A stretch of 64,000 nucleotides of DNA from Cyanophora paradoxa (lineage: Eukaryota > Glaucocystophyceae > Cyanophorales > Cyanophoraceae), in NCBI GenBank assembly GCA_004431415.1, contig QPMI01000268.1, positions 61,613 through 125,612 on the forward strand. The letters are read 5' to 3'. The first letter of the stretch is position 1. The number at the start of each line of letters is the position of its first letter. The notes under the pieces are model-generated. The model saw nothing but the letters and a program-made list of their open reading frames with translations, did not search any database and was not told the DNA's origin. Shown piece after piece: positions 21,724 through 33,462 of this stretch. The position numbers and the translations under genes are program-made.

Positions 21724-21810
21724 CCAACCGACAGTCCGGTAGACTTAAGTCTTTGGCGCGATTTTGGGATAACCGCGCCAAAGACTTAAGTCTACCGGAC
21801 TGTCGGTTGG
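21724..21810. repeat. Perfect 37-bp hairpin with 13-nt loop
   Basis: 21724-21760 (CCAACCGACAGTCCGGTAGA...) is the exact reverse complement of 21774-21810. A perfect stem of this length suggests a recent fold-back element, a MITE derivative or a small-RNA hairpin. Confidence 0.9.
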
Positions 21811-22097
21811 CGAAAAGTACCACCGGTTCGCGGGAAGTACCGAACTCGGCCCGGCAAGTCCTCCATTTCGCCATTGATATGTAAGACTTGACCTGCAACC
21901 GGAAAACAGCCTCAGTGAGTGCGGCCGGGCAGCGCCGGCATGCTGCAGCGGCAGTGCAGCCTGCAGGCTGCAGGCCCCGGCCCCGGTCACGGGCCTCACG
22001 GCCCATGGCCACGGGCCACGGGCCACGGCCCACGGGTGCTGCGGCGGTGCGGCCGCGGGCGGTGCCCCGGTAGTTACCGGGTAGTACCACGGTACGG

Positions 22098-22370
22098 TAC
22101 TGTAAGGCTATTATGTTAGACGGGTATAAAGTTAGGCGCGGATAGACGAGATCACCCACTCGTCTAACTTAATCTCCGTCTAACTGTCCCTGAAGGGGGT
22201 ATGTCATAGTAACTCTTGTGTGGAGCGACCAGCCATGCATATGCATAGCCTATAGCCTATAGCCTATAGGCTATCGCTAGCAGCTCGCCAAACTTTGTCC
22301 ACGTCTATATATTGTGGTGGGTGGGCAAACGTCTAACAAAATACCCGTCTAACATAATAGCCTTACAGTA
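22098..22370. mobile_element. MITE-like nonautonomous DNA element with 30-bp terminal inverted repeats
   Basis: 22098-22127 (TACTGTAAGGCTATTATGTT...) is the exact reverse complement of 22341-22370. The 273-bp element has no ORF but carries repeated subterminal GTCTAAC words (about 22161, 22179, 22330 and in the TIRs), as expected for transposase-binding sites. The TIR ends with TAC/GTA, so a short TA- or TAC-type target duplication is possible. I see no autonomous partner in the window. Confidence 0.75.
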
Positions 22371-23603
22371 GTAGTACCCGCTACTACCCGGTAGGCGGCG
22401 GTAGCCTTGGGCCGGAACCGGTACGGCGGTACCGGGTAAATGTATTAATATATGAGCACGGTTTTTCTATTCATGCTGAGCACCGGCTCAGATTCGAGCG
22501 CTGGCGCGGTTCAATAGGTTCATTTTGTTGTGTTGAGGCCGACTTGACGGCATGTACCGGTAAGTTGACCGTCATATTATTGTGTTTTACGGTACTAGTA
22601 ATAACGGAAAGTTGTCGGTAACTGCCAGTGTGCCACTGTCTGCGCCACTGGCAGCCGCTGAGCGTATATATATACCGTACGTAACTCGCCGTAAGCCGCC
22701 TGCATGGCAGTGCATGCGAACTTTGCGAAGGCAGGGCCCTGGCTACCGGGGTATGCTGGCAGGCCATCACTCAGGCAGCTGGGTGAGCCTGGGTCACAGC
22801 CTGGGTGATCATGGCCCAGTGCAAGTGGGATTCATGGCCATTGCAATTGATCAGATTCTTCACATGGTGATTGAAAATTAAATGGAACGCATGCAGTAAT
22901 TTGGAAGCGCAGTAAATTGTTTTTAAAGCGCCTACTGGCGCAGAAAATTTCAAGTTTGGAACGCGTTAACGCAGTAATTTGTGGCGCAGTAACTTAGTAA
23001 ATTTAGTGAGTCAGTAGTCCGCCGGTCTGCATGGTGGCCACCGAATCGGCGCCGCCTGCAATATGATTGATTACTATCATGGATGGCTGCAGCTGCAGCT
23101 TTCCCATATGCATCGCTTGAATTATTTTTGAATCGTTTCAAAAGCGCGGCGCAGCCGGCCGCTAGTAGGCCCGCTACTACTGGCCCAGATTCGAAATTCG
23201 CCAATCGCGCCCCGTGGCCGCCGGGCCGGTACAGACCGTAGTACTAGACTACTACTAGTACTGCCACACTGTGCACGTGCCACCGTGGCACGGTCACTGG
23301 CCTGTGAGGCTGTGCCACGGTACGGTGGCCACTGGCCATGGCCAGTACACTAGTACTGTGACACTGGCACCGAAACACAGGTAGCCTCGGTTGCCTTGAA
23401 TTTCGAAGTTTCGAAGTCACGAAACTTGTGGAAGCTGCCGCAGTCACACCGCTGTGTCGTGAAAGTTTCGTTTCCTCTTGCAGGTAGCTGGATTATGCTG
23501 GCAGTCCAGTTTCGCTTCGTTTCAAAGTGCTGTACCCCACCCTCAGAAACCGGTATCCCCTCTCCGCCCAAAAAATTAGTTTTCAAGCAAAGATCCACAA
23601 TAC

Positions 23604-24056
23604 GATCTTTTTAGTACCAAAGTTTTGAGGGCTGAGTACTAAATATTTACCGTATATTAAGCCTGAACAGCGCTGGGGGGTACGTACGTAGCTCTGTCGC
23701 GTCGGCCGCGGGCCGCGGGGGGGCCGTCGACGTCGACGTCGACGTCCGCGGGCGCACCAGCATGCGCAGACCCGCCCGTGCGCTCCGCGCCCCGAATTAA
23801 ATATTACCCGAATTACAGTACAGTACAGTACTAAATATTTTGGGGTCTTAAATATTACCCGAATTACAGTACGCGTTCAAACTTCGAAGGCGTTGAACGT
23901 TGCCACGGTTGCAACTTCCGAAGTTCCGAAGTTTCGATCGACGGTTACTGAAAGTCGGGAAATATTTAGTATACTGGATCTTTATATATAGTACCAAAGT
24001 TTTGAGGCCCCACTACTAAAGTTTTATCGTATACTAAACCTGAGCTGGGGGGGGTA
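23604..24056. repeat. Pair of diverged direct repeats about 377 bp apart
   Basis: AGTACCAAAGTTTTGAGG followed by TACTAAA, a (A/T)CCGTATA-like word and CCTGA(G)C...GGGGGG occurs at about 23613 and 23990. A second repeated word, TTAAATATTACCCGAATTAC, occurs near 23797, 23850 and (one change) 24240. Together they look like fragments of an old dispersed repeat. Confidence 0.6.
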
Positions 24057-25499
24057 TAGGGGGGGGAAAGCTAGCAATAGAGCGAGCTCGAGGGGGCTTC
24101 CGCGGCCGCCCGGCCCGCTCCAACAGATCTAGGCCCTTCTGAAGGTCGCTACTTAAGCGCTCCGCGCGGCCAACTCTTAATTATTTTCAGCCTACTAAAC
24201 CGACCAAACTCCGGCCGGGATTACTAATTATTTTGGGGTCTTAAATATTACCCTAATTACAGTAGTAGTTCCGATTCTGAAGCTTCCGAACTTCGCGATC
24301 GGAATTGCCGGAAGTTCAAGCTTGCAAGTTACAAGTTGCCGCAATTTGTAGTCTCAATTGCAATTTGTAGATCTAGATCTACTAGTAGATCTAGAGTTTC
24401 AAGTTCGCAAGCTTAAGTTTGCCACTGGCCACTGTGGCCAGCTGCAGGCTGCACTGCGGCAGCTGCAGGAGTCTAGACTCTAGACTCTAGATCTACTAGG
24501 CTACCGGTGCCACGGTGACCGTATAGTCAGTGTTAGTCACACTGACTCAGTCACATCGACCGTCGGACTCTAACTGATCATGAGTTCTAATACTGTACTA
24601 TCAGTTTTAGACAACTTTTAGTCTACCGTAGTACTGTAGCCTCGAGCTCGGGCGACCGGCCCGGCCGCGGCGCTAGGCTACTAGGCTAGTAGGAAACCGC
24701 CCGGCCGCAGATCTAGAGTCGGCGCAGACGCCGCGCCTCAGCGATCGACGCACTAAGCTTCAGCTTCAATGGCGAAGATCGGCGACTCGGAAGTGCTGTG
24801 AGCCCTCGCCCGAATCCCCACCCGATCCCGCGCTCAGTCGCCTGAGTCGCCGGGCGCCTTCGATCCGATCGCCGACATATGCATCCTCTAATCGACTGCG
24901 CCGCGCGCGGCGCAGGAGGAGCTCAACGTGGGGCTCGGACCCTCGGGCTTGCCCGGAGTTCGAGGGTCGGTGCGCACAACATGTTCCCGTTTGAACAGAC
25001 TGATCATGAGAACGCCTTGAAGCTTCCGATTACGCATACCAGAGCGAGTGTCAAATTGCTGCAGCTATCAACGATTTGACGCATATCTCCCGTCCGCGCT
25101 CAGGTTTGGCATCAATGGGGAGCAGCTGCTTCCTGGTCCGTTCTGCTCTTTTGCAATTGAAGCCCAGCCATATGCATATGCATCTTTAGCATGGGCATCT
25201 CGCGATCGTAATCGATTTTAAATCAGTTGATCTTGGAATACATACGTATACATATACGTATCCGTACACACTAGCTATAGATAACACGCATGCGCACTAG
25301 CTATAGATACTATGATAACACACATGCGCATATGTATACGTATATATACGCATCTATAGCTATGTGTGCATATGCATTCGCATACGCACACACCTGCCAT
25401 GGTGCAGCGAGCTGACGCCGTCTCTTACACCCGTACGTACAGGGGAGGAGCTCATCGGTGTGTGGACCTACATCCCGCCGATCCCGATGGGCAACAGGG

Positions 25500-28400
25500 T
25501 GATCCAGTTTCATCGCTGGCGACCGTGCGCTGCGTCCCGGCCCTGACATAGGGCGCGCCCGCGGCTTAGTGGTGGCCCAAGTCCATGAGCTGCGGCAGAC
25601 TCTGCTGCGACTGGTGCGCGTCTCGGTTCCCGTCAGATCTAGATCCACCCCTTGCCCTGATGCTAATCGCGCGCCTCTGGGATCCGGCGGACGCGACTTC
25701 AGGTACTGCGGTTGGGGAGGTGCCGCCCGATGTGCCCCCTGTTCTTTACGAGGTGGGCTCACGCGAACTGCGCGCGCGTCGCCTTGCAGCGTACTGCTGC
25801 TACAAGGCCAAGTGGAACGAGAAGTACCCGCCTGTGCGCTTACGACCCTGCGCCGAATCCCCGAGTCCCATGGTGCCCCCGCCCTGCAATTAACGGCGAT
25901 TCTCTCCGTAGGGCCTCCCGTGGCTCGTCCGCCCCGGCCGCTGCTGCGGTTACCTGTGCTGCCCCATCGCGTCCGGTGCGCCCGTCCCTTAAAGAAGCTT
26001 TATTCATTTCAGTTTAATGCGGTCGTTTGCTAATACTCGCGATCGTTTACGTTTACAGGCGTCGGAGAGCCGTTGTGCCAAGGCTGGTTCTGTGCGCCCA
26101 CCGAGCTCCTGTCGACATCGAGATTATTCGATTTCACACGGCACGTCTTCCTGACGTTCTTTTGTCAGGCGGCGAGAGCGACTGCTACTGCCCGAACTGG
26201 ATGAAGGGTGGGTCTGATGAACTGCAATACTAGCCGTCCATTATCTACACATACAAATGATCAGTCATCGCTCTATATAGATGCGCTTAATATTAATGCT
26301 ATTCCGGATCTACGCAGAGGGAAAGCCCGTGGAGAAGTGTTGCTGCCTTTGTGTGAGTCCTTCAGAACAAACTCGATTGTGCTTTTGATTCACATGTTCT
26401 TCTTTCGCTCCTCCTTCCGACTACGTGCGCCCACGTAGCCTCCTGACGGGTTCGTCGTCGTCGTTCCCGTCCCAGTCGTGATCGGTCGTCGGGAGTTGAC
26501 ATCGCCCCGCAGCTGCGCGTGCCTGTGGTGCCGCTGCGTCTGCTGGCCCAACTGCTGCGGCTGCTGCAAGAAGTACTCCAAGGGCCACAAGTACGAGCTG
26601 ATGGTGCGCCTCGGAGCTCGCAACAGACATGCGCACCATACTATTTAGATGCGGTGTAATCGTGCGCCGACCATGGCCTCCTCGGCGCGCGCAGAATATC
26701 GACGAGATGTCGCTCAACAAGGACATGCGCGACGTCGAGGCCCGCGTCCCTTTCGACCGTCTGCCCCGCCCTCGCTCTAGAACTCACTCCGACATTCACG
26801 CCGACGCGCGCCTCACGGCTCTTGCGCCCGCGCGCGCCAGTGACGCGGCTCGTGCTGACGACGGAGCGCGCCATCTTCGAGAACTGGAGCGAGTCGCGCG
26901 ACTCCAAGAGCTCCCAGACCCTCTGGCGCAAGGTCCGGCGCTCCCCCGCGCCCGCTCCACCTGCACGGCCCGACAACGCCAACGTTGGCGGGCTTTGAAT
27001 TCGCCTCGCGCCGGCAGGACCTGGACACGATCCGGTACGACGTCATCCGCCACAACCCGCACAAGTTCGCGCTCGGCTCAAAGGCGCGCGCAACCGCCAG
27101 CGCCCGGCGCGAACTCTGCGCACTCGCGCGCGGCGGCGCTGACGCCCCCCGCAGAAGAAGGGCAACTTCCTGCTGAAGGTGGGGAACATGTGCCTGACCG
27201 CGTGCCTCGTCCCCTGCACCATGTTCAAGTCCTTCCTCCCCTGCAATTTCGTCAAGGCGAGTCCCGCGTCGCGGGCCCCCAGGCTTTCCGGAGCTCTTCT
27301 AATCGCAGGCGAGCAGGAGAGGAAGTTCAAGGAGCTGAAGCCCAAGTACCGGTGCGCGGCGCCAAGATCTAGATTCACATGTAAAAAGGGGGGGCCCGGG
27401 GGCGACGGAGCATTAACTTCTTCATCCCGCGCGCGCAGCTACGAGTTCTACCTCGACATCGAGTTCTTCTGGTGAGGCCCTGTCTTGATGCGTGCGGCAG
27501 AGCTCGCGATGAGCTCCGCGACAGTGCTCTAGATCTAGTCTCTGTACATGTGCACTAAAATCCTCGCGCTGCCGCCCTAGATCGATATCTGGCCTCTGAC
27601 TTGGATTCTCCCAAATCCTTTCTCCCACGCGAGGGCCATGTACATGTGGGGGTCCGGCCGGGGTCTGACAAAGCGCGCGCGCGCGCAGGAAGCTGACGTC
27701 GCACCAGATGAGCTCCTCCAGCCAGGACTCCGAGTGGCGCGGTCCGCGCCCCGCCCCCGCCCCCGCGTCTGCCCCGCCAACCTGCATCTGACCCTGCGCC
27801 CGCACGCCCTTCGCTGAGCAGTCCAGCTCCTCGGCGACGACATCGAGAGCGCCCGCATGGTGAGGCGCTCCCGGCCGTAGGGTCTGCCCGCCTCGACGGC
27901 CTCTGTCTGACGGGGGGCCCGGTCTCGGCCGCGGGGCGCAGGGCCTGAACCGCTTCATCACGCAGAAGGGCGACTACGTGAAGCCGAACTCGATGATTAG
28001 CCCCGGCGCCATCCGCATGGGCGGCCACGGCGGGGGCGCCCCGCAGAACATCCCCATGCAGCAGTGGAACACGCCGGCCCCCGCCGCCCCCGCCGCCGGC
28101 CGCCGGCCCCAGGGAGCCATGTCCGGCCCCGAGGCCGTCAAGGTATCCCCCCCCCCCCCCCCCCCACCCTCCCGTCCCTTCTTCCGGATCCCCCCCTGCA
28201 TCCATCCCCCGCGGGCCGGCGCCGCCCCCATGGGTCACCCCCTGGCCCCCCTCGAGCTCACCCCTACCCCCCTCACCCCGCCTCCCACACTCCTTTTCCG
28301 CCACCCACCCATGGCCACTCCCCCACCCCCACCCCTGAGCTCCGCCCCCGCCCCCCCCCACCCCGCCCCCCCGCCCGCCCGCCACCCCCCCCCCCCCCCT

Positions 28401-28844
28401 TTTTCTGCCAGCCACCTACTCTAGCTAAACAGCTTCTCCCCCCCACCCCCCACCCCCCCCCCACACACACACACACCAAAACTCCCCACCCCTCCCCTCG
28501 CCGCCTCCCCACCCCCCTCTCCCCGCTCCCACCATCCCCCCTCCCCCCTTCCCCCCTCCCCCACGCCTCGTCTCTTCCCACCCACCCCCTTTCTCCCCAC
28601 CCCCTTTCTCCCCTCCCCCCGCCTCGCCTCTTCCCACCCCCCCCCCCCTCCTCCCGCCGACCCCCCCGGCCCCCTTTCCATAGGCTCTTCCGCTTCCGCC
28701 AACCACCACTCTACCTATAATGCTTCTCCCCTCCGCCCCAAAAACTTTTGAGCTCGGCCGGCGTCGCAGGTTTCGGTGCCGCCGCCGCCGCCGCCGCCGC
28801 AGCTCACCCAGGTCACCCTCCAGCCCGAGGAGCAGTGGAACTAG
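25500..28844 (+). CDS. Cys-rich, probably membrane-associated protein, unknown family
   Basis: The exact start is unclear; the region around 25585 (MSCGRLCCDW) is the best candidate. Cys-rich exons follow: AYCCYKAKWNEKYPP (about 25790), GLPWLVRPGRCCGYLCCPIA (25912), SDCYCPNWMK (26178), EKCCCLCV (26330), and CACLWCRCVCWPNCCGCCKK then YSKGHKYELM (26511-26600). Later exons are NIDEMSLNKDMRDVE, TRLVLTTERAIFENWSESRD, DLDTIRYDVIRHNPHKFALG, NMCLTACLVPCTMFKSFLPC, YEFYLDIEFFW and LNRFITQKGDYVKPNSMISP. The end is PPPPPQLTQVTLQPEEQWN at TAG 28842-28844. The middle (TRLVLTTERAIFEN...DTIRYDVI) resembles a PH/GRAM-like fold, but this is a guess. Clustered Cys pairs may be palmitoylated. Some introns start GC (26740, 27257); the last is a 600-nt C-rich tract. 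Confidence 0.5.
28147..28770. repeat. Long pyrimidine (C/T) tract inside an intron
   Basis: From the poly-C run at 28147 to about 28690 the plus strand is almost purely C and T with CCCCACCCC/CCCTTTCTCCCC units. It separates the exon ending GPEAVK from the last exon (VSVPPPPPP). The complementary strand is purine-only, so triplex or G-quadruplex formation and poor sequence accuracy are both likely. Confidence 0.75.
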
Positions 28845-29696
28845 CCTAGTAGGCGGGGCGCCCCGGCCCGACGGGCCGCCTCGAGGCCTCCCTGGAGTGC
28901 TCCTCTCGTGCCCGCAGACACGGTAGCAGGCACGAGTTCAGGAAGGCGCGGCTAGACCTAGTGCCCGCATCTCTCGCCCTTGGAGGACCCCACTTCGAAA
29001 GAAGATAAAGATATCGAATTTGTTTCGAAAAGTAGTACTACGGTAGAGATAATATTCTGCTACGCACTTCTATGCAGGCCCGCATAAACTTCTCTGTCAG
29101 TCCGACGGTCATGATCAAGCATTTAATGACACTTGTTTAGGAAGGTCCTTTAATTTGTTGTGGCTTGTAGTGCTGTTCACCTGGCCACAGTGTTTAGTCG
29201 AATGGCCGCGGAAAGCTCAACGTAACTGCGCATGCCGACCCGCGGCCATAGATGGGCGGGGATCATTGGATGGGGGGAGGTCGGGCGCACAGGGCTGGTA
29301 CGAACGTCGGACCGGAGGGGAGATCTAGAGGCCTAGCGATATAGGGGAGATATAGCTATAGAGAAGATGACTTAATGATTTCGAGAGTAGAAGAGAGAGA
29401 TATACTCTGAAGAGCTCACGGGGCTCAGCTCTGAAGGAAGTTCTGAAACCTCCCTAGAAAATTACTATAACTTGCAATTGGAAGATACAACAACGGCCGA
29501 ACAGCCAGCAGCAAACGCAAAGTCAAGAGCAACCGCCGGCGTCAGCTGTTTACATCCACGTTGAGCAATCGCAAATTCGATCGCGAGGGCCCCGCGCGCG
29601 CGTGATATCGATATCGATCCAGTACGTATACAGCGCTCGAGCTCTGAGCTCGAGTCGGCGAGCAGCGGTTCCAGCGAGCAGGCAGCCGGCGCCGCG
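28845..29696. other. Intergenic, no gene seen
   Basis: Mixed composition with purine-rich stretches (AGAGATATA..., GAGAGTAGAAGAGAG around 29340-29400). It probably includes the promoter of the secreted-protein gene starting at 29697. No ORF with a domain. Confidence 0.45.
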
Positions 29697-31910
29697 ATGC
29701 GCGTGCCAGCAGGCTTGGTAGTCGCGGCATTCGCGCTGGTGAGCGCGTGCCGGGCGCAAAGCGTTCAGTTGTTTTGTTCGGCACCGTCGGGCGGCACGTA
29801 CGCCAAAGGCGGCGAACTTTCGATTCAGTTCAGCGCGAAATCGAGCACCGGCGACCTTTTGACAGCCCCGCAGGGTGCGCGCGCGATTCGTACACAGCTC
29901 TAGCGCGCTACGCGCCTGCGTGGCGCCACGATCGCGAGCTCCAAGGCTGAACTACTCGAATTCGAACAACTTTAAATTTGATACTGTTCGCCTCCGCGCG
30001 AGCAGCTCAGGTGCTGCTTCAGACGCTGGATGGGGAGCTCGCAGACGTCGTCGGTGTCGTACCGCTGAACAGATTCGCCCCCGCGCGCCCGCAGCTGGCG
30101 CCTGACTGGCCGCGGCGCCGGCCGGCTTTCGCGTCAGAAATTTGATTGGATGCGCGCGCGCAGCTCCGTGACGGCGGGCTACACAGTGCCGCTGTCGCTG
30201 CCCTCGGGCGAGTACGTTGCCGTCGTGAGGCTGGCCTCCTCCCAGTGCGGCGCCTTCAACCGCGCGCGCCAGCGCCCGATCGCTCCTGCGCATTCGATTT
30301 GTTTTGCGATCGCATTGTCTCAATTTTCGCGCAGGTGCGCCACCGCCTCGTTCGCTATCTCGGGTGCGCGAAAGTGCTCGGGCTCATGAGCAGTGGTCCA
30401 ACTGCGAAAATAAGAAAGCAATCAAACTCCGCGCACGCGCATGCGCCGCTTTCTAGATCTGCCACGGTTTTCGCAGGCGCGAACATGGCGGACTCGGGCC
30501 TCAAGGAAGAGAGCAAGTGCGGGGCGAGCAACATGGCGCGCACTTTATTATTATATATCTCCTCGCTACGCTACGTATACATCTGCGTCTAAGATCTAGA
30601 ATTAAACCGGCCGGGGTGCCCCTCAATCGCGAGCTCGAGCTCGGCGGGCTCGAACTCGCAGCTGCCGGAGGCGTGCGCGGAGCGGGACGACTGCCGCGGC
30701 TTCACCTGCGCCCTCCCTGGCGGCGAGTGCGCCCTCCAGCTCCTTCTCACCCCGCGCCTCTGCGCGGCCGCGCCGCTGGGCGCCGGTCCGAGGCGGGGGC
30801 CGGGGCAGGGCGCTGGCGGGGCGGACGGGGGCGTTCGCGGCCCTCACGCGCCTCGACCTCTACGTCCCCCGCGCCCCCGCCCCCGTGCCGCCCCCGCCCC
30901 GCCCCGCCCCGCCCCGCCCCGCCCCGGCCCCGAGATCGAGCCAGATCTAGATCCCCAGGCTGTAAACCGCTGATCGATGTCGCGGGGGCGCGCGCGGGCG
31001 GGCAGGTCGCGATCACGGCCGACGTGCGCGATGCGGCGGGGGCTACGCAGCGCCTCGTCCGCACCGCCGCCGGCGCGCGCGCCGCCTTCCATGCCTTCGA
31101 TTCAATTTTCCGCGCTGATCATGAGTGCTCGGGGCGGCAGGGGCGGGGGCGGGGCCGGGGGCCGGGGAGGAGGCGGTGGAGCTGGTCGCGGGGGACATCA
31201 CCCTCCTCCTCCAGGGCCCGCCCCCCGCCCCCTCCCATTTCCTTCGAATTCCCTCCCGGTCGGCCCCGCGGCGCCCTCTGACGGTGGTCTTCGTCGGGCC
31301 TGGGCAGGGGCGGTGGTGAACTCGACGGCGGGGCGGTGGTCGGGGGCGATCGGGGCGCGCCTCGGGGCCTGCCCGGGGCCCCTCTGCATCACCCGGCCCC
31401 TCCTCTCCGCCGCCGACCTCAACGTCGCCGGCGGTGCGCGGCCCCGCTTGCGCTCGCGGCGCCGGCCGGGCTCCCCAGTCGAATGAATATTGATTGGAAT
31501 ATTCTGGGGCCCGCTCGCCGCAGAGGTCCCGAAGCCTATCGACGGGCCGGTCGCGGGCGGCGGCGGCGGCGCGAGCCCTGGGCGGGTGCGTGCGCCCGCC
31601 TCGAGCTCGCGGCAGACGCTTCGAGGTTATAATTATTCCTTGAGCCTGCTTGCAATTGTAATTGGGCCCGCCGAGCCGCTCGCGATCGAGCCCCCCGCAG
31701 GCGGCGGGGATCGCCATCGGCACGCTCGTCGCCGCCGCCGTCGCCGTCGCCCTCGCGTGCGCTCAAGCTCGCCCCCCATGGCCAATATCAGGCGCCGGTT
31801 TGCCTGACGCGGGGCGGGGGCGGGGGCCCGGGGCGGCCCGCCGCACGCGCAGGGTCCTCGCGGTGCGGGTCTACCGCGCCCGCCGCGCCGCCGACGTTGT
31901 CGAGGTGTGA
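29697..31910 (+). CDS. Secreted/type I membrane protein, unknown family
   Basis: ATG 29697 opens a clear signal peptide (MRVPAGLVVAAFALVSACRA, then QSVQ). The ectodomain exon reads SAPSGGTYAKGGELSIQFSA and continues after a splice with VLLQTLDGELADVVGVVPLN, SSVTAGYTVPLSLPSGEYVA and VVRLASSQCGAF, a beta-sandwich-like pattern seen in extracellular carbohydrate- or wall-related domains. Later exons are LPEACAERDDCRGFTCALPG, QVAITADVRDAAGATQRLVR and VNSTAGRWSGAIGARLGACP. A single TM (GIAIGTLVAAAVAVALACA, about 31690-31750) precedes a short Arg-rich tail (RRVLAVRVYRARRAADVVEV) ending at TGA 31908-31910. Function unknown; it may be a cell-surface or wall protein. Intron bounds between 30300 and 31500 are uncertain. 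Confidence 0.6.
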
Positions 31911-32910
31911 CCGTCTGAGCCGCGGACCGGACCGGAGCGCTATAGCTAGCTGTACGTATATTTCGGTATACGTAGTCCGGGAAATGCGAACCGAGAAAGA
32001 GTTCGAAGAACATCATGGCATGTACTCCGTACAAATTCGAACAAATTCGAATTCCGCTGTAGTCTATAGCGCGCCGGCTGGGGGGGGACTCGAAGCGGAG
32101 AAGATGGGGCCCTGGGGGACAAACTCGAATTACGTATACGAAGAAAATTGAATGCGAATCGAGAAAGCAGTATACGTAATGTAAGTCGAAAATCGGCGTA
32201 CGTGTCTATCTATCGCTATGAGCATTAAAAAAATTTGCAGTTCCAAGGCTCGTTAACGTTTTCATACCCTCGTGTGCACGTGAGTTTTGTTTTTTGAAAT
32301 TAAAAGGACGCGCCGAAGCAGGATAATTTTTGGATCCAGATAAGCTCGCACGCTTAAGTCTAGATCTCCTGTGAGCTCATGATCCGAGGGAAGGCTTCCT
32401 CGTCGTCCGACGGTCCCCTTGAGTTCGCTCCGAGCCTCGGAGGCTCCCAGGCTCCGCCTCCTCTTGCCGCGGCCGTCATCATCATGATAAGATCTAGATA
32501 AGCTGCTGGACCGGAAACTTATATATGATCCGAGGGAAGACAGCTATCGCTGTACGTATACATGTGGGGCCGGATTGTAGGCCTAGGTGGTGCGCTCGCG
32601 CGTTCCGCGGCGCAATCCGAAATCTGTTGAATTCAGTCCTTCGAAGTCGGATTAATATTCTATTTCGGAATGAGGGACGCGTGGCGGATCCAGAATGAGC
32701 TCGAGGCGCTGCAGCTGTACATGTGGCCAGCCTCAGGACAGCGAAAAACCCCCCCAGCTGCATGCAGCGCTGCAGTTGCAGCTGCATCTGCAGCGCTGCA
32801 TATATGATGATCACAGTGTGTATACGTACGCGTACATGTCCTAGCGCGCCGCGGCGCGCGGCCGCGCGCGGTGGCCGGCGCCGGCCGCGCGGGACGCCAT
32901 CGGCCTTAAA
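31911..32910. other. Intergenic, no gene seen
   Basis: AT-richer DNA between the membrane-protein gene and the large inverted repeat. It includes palindromic words (AGATCTAGAT, GTACATGTGG, CTGCAGCTGCATCTGCAGCG) but no coding signal. Confidence 0.5.
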
Positions 32911-33462
32911 TACATAGTAATAGTCTCGGATCCGATAATTATAACTTTTTCTAGTTTTCGCTGGGTTCTCGGTTTTTTTTCTAACGGAACCCAACTTCCT
33001 GAGACGGGGACTTCAACGCCCCCGTAACGGCGCCAGTTTCCGGATAGCCCCAAGTCTAAGGGCCTCATAGCCCGGACCAGCGCCGCTGAAAGACGCGTCC
33101 TAAGCGACCTCGGGATTGCATATCGACATACACTCGCTTCCGGGCGCACGCGGAGCGCAGCCTGGGCGCCGAAAATGACAATGAGCACTATACGAAGTGC
33201 ATTCTCGAGCGGCAGCCCTTAACGAGCGGCAGCAGCTGAGATCGCCCTCGCCCGTTTGCGCGGCCAAAAAAAGGCCAATAAGGGCCAAGCGTACCCCCCG
33301 TCGATTGCAAACGGTCGAAACAGCTCAGCGGCTGCAGCAGATGCAGAAGTGATGCTTCTGAACGCTTCAGCTCGCTCTTTGCACGCTAGCGCTTTCGCTT
33401 TTCGGCCGCAGGGCTTCGGGCGGCGGGACCCGCGGCACCAGTTTCTCGCTCGCTGTTCCAGG

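Larger units (their letters stand above)
20749..25500. other. Long gene-poor, AT-richer, palindrome-rich intergenic region
   Basis: About 4.7 kb without a convincing gene. It is dominated by short self-complementary words (CTAGCTATAGCTAG, TATACGTATACGTA, GCTAGCGCTAGC, AGATCTAGATCT) and trinucleotide runs (AGTAGTAGCGC around 21570-21660). It contains a perfect hairpin, a MITE-like element and dispersed direct repeats, listed separately. Open frames are short and match nothing. Confidence 0.6.

Noticed and set aside
20749-25500. Autonomous transposon or retroelement
   Set aside because: No transposase, integrase or reverse transcriptase motif appears in any frame; only short nonautonomous repeats are visible.
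28273-28709. Gly/Arg-rich minus-strand ORFs
   Set aside because: They are translations of the pyrimidine tract's complement.
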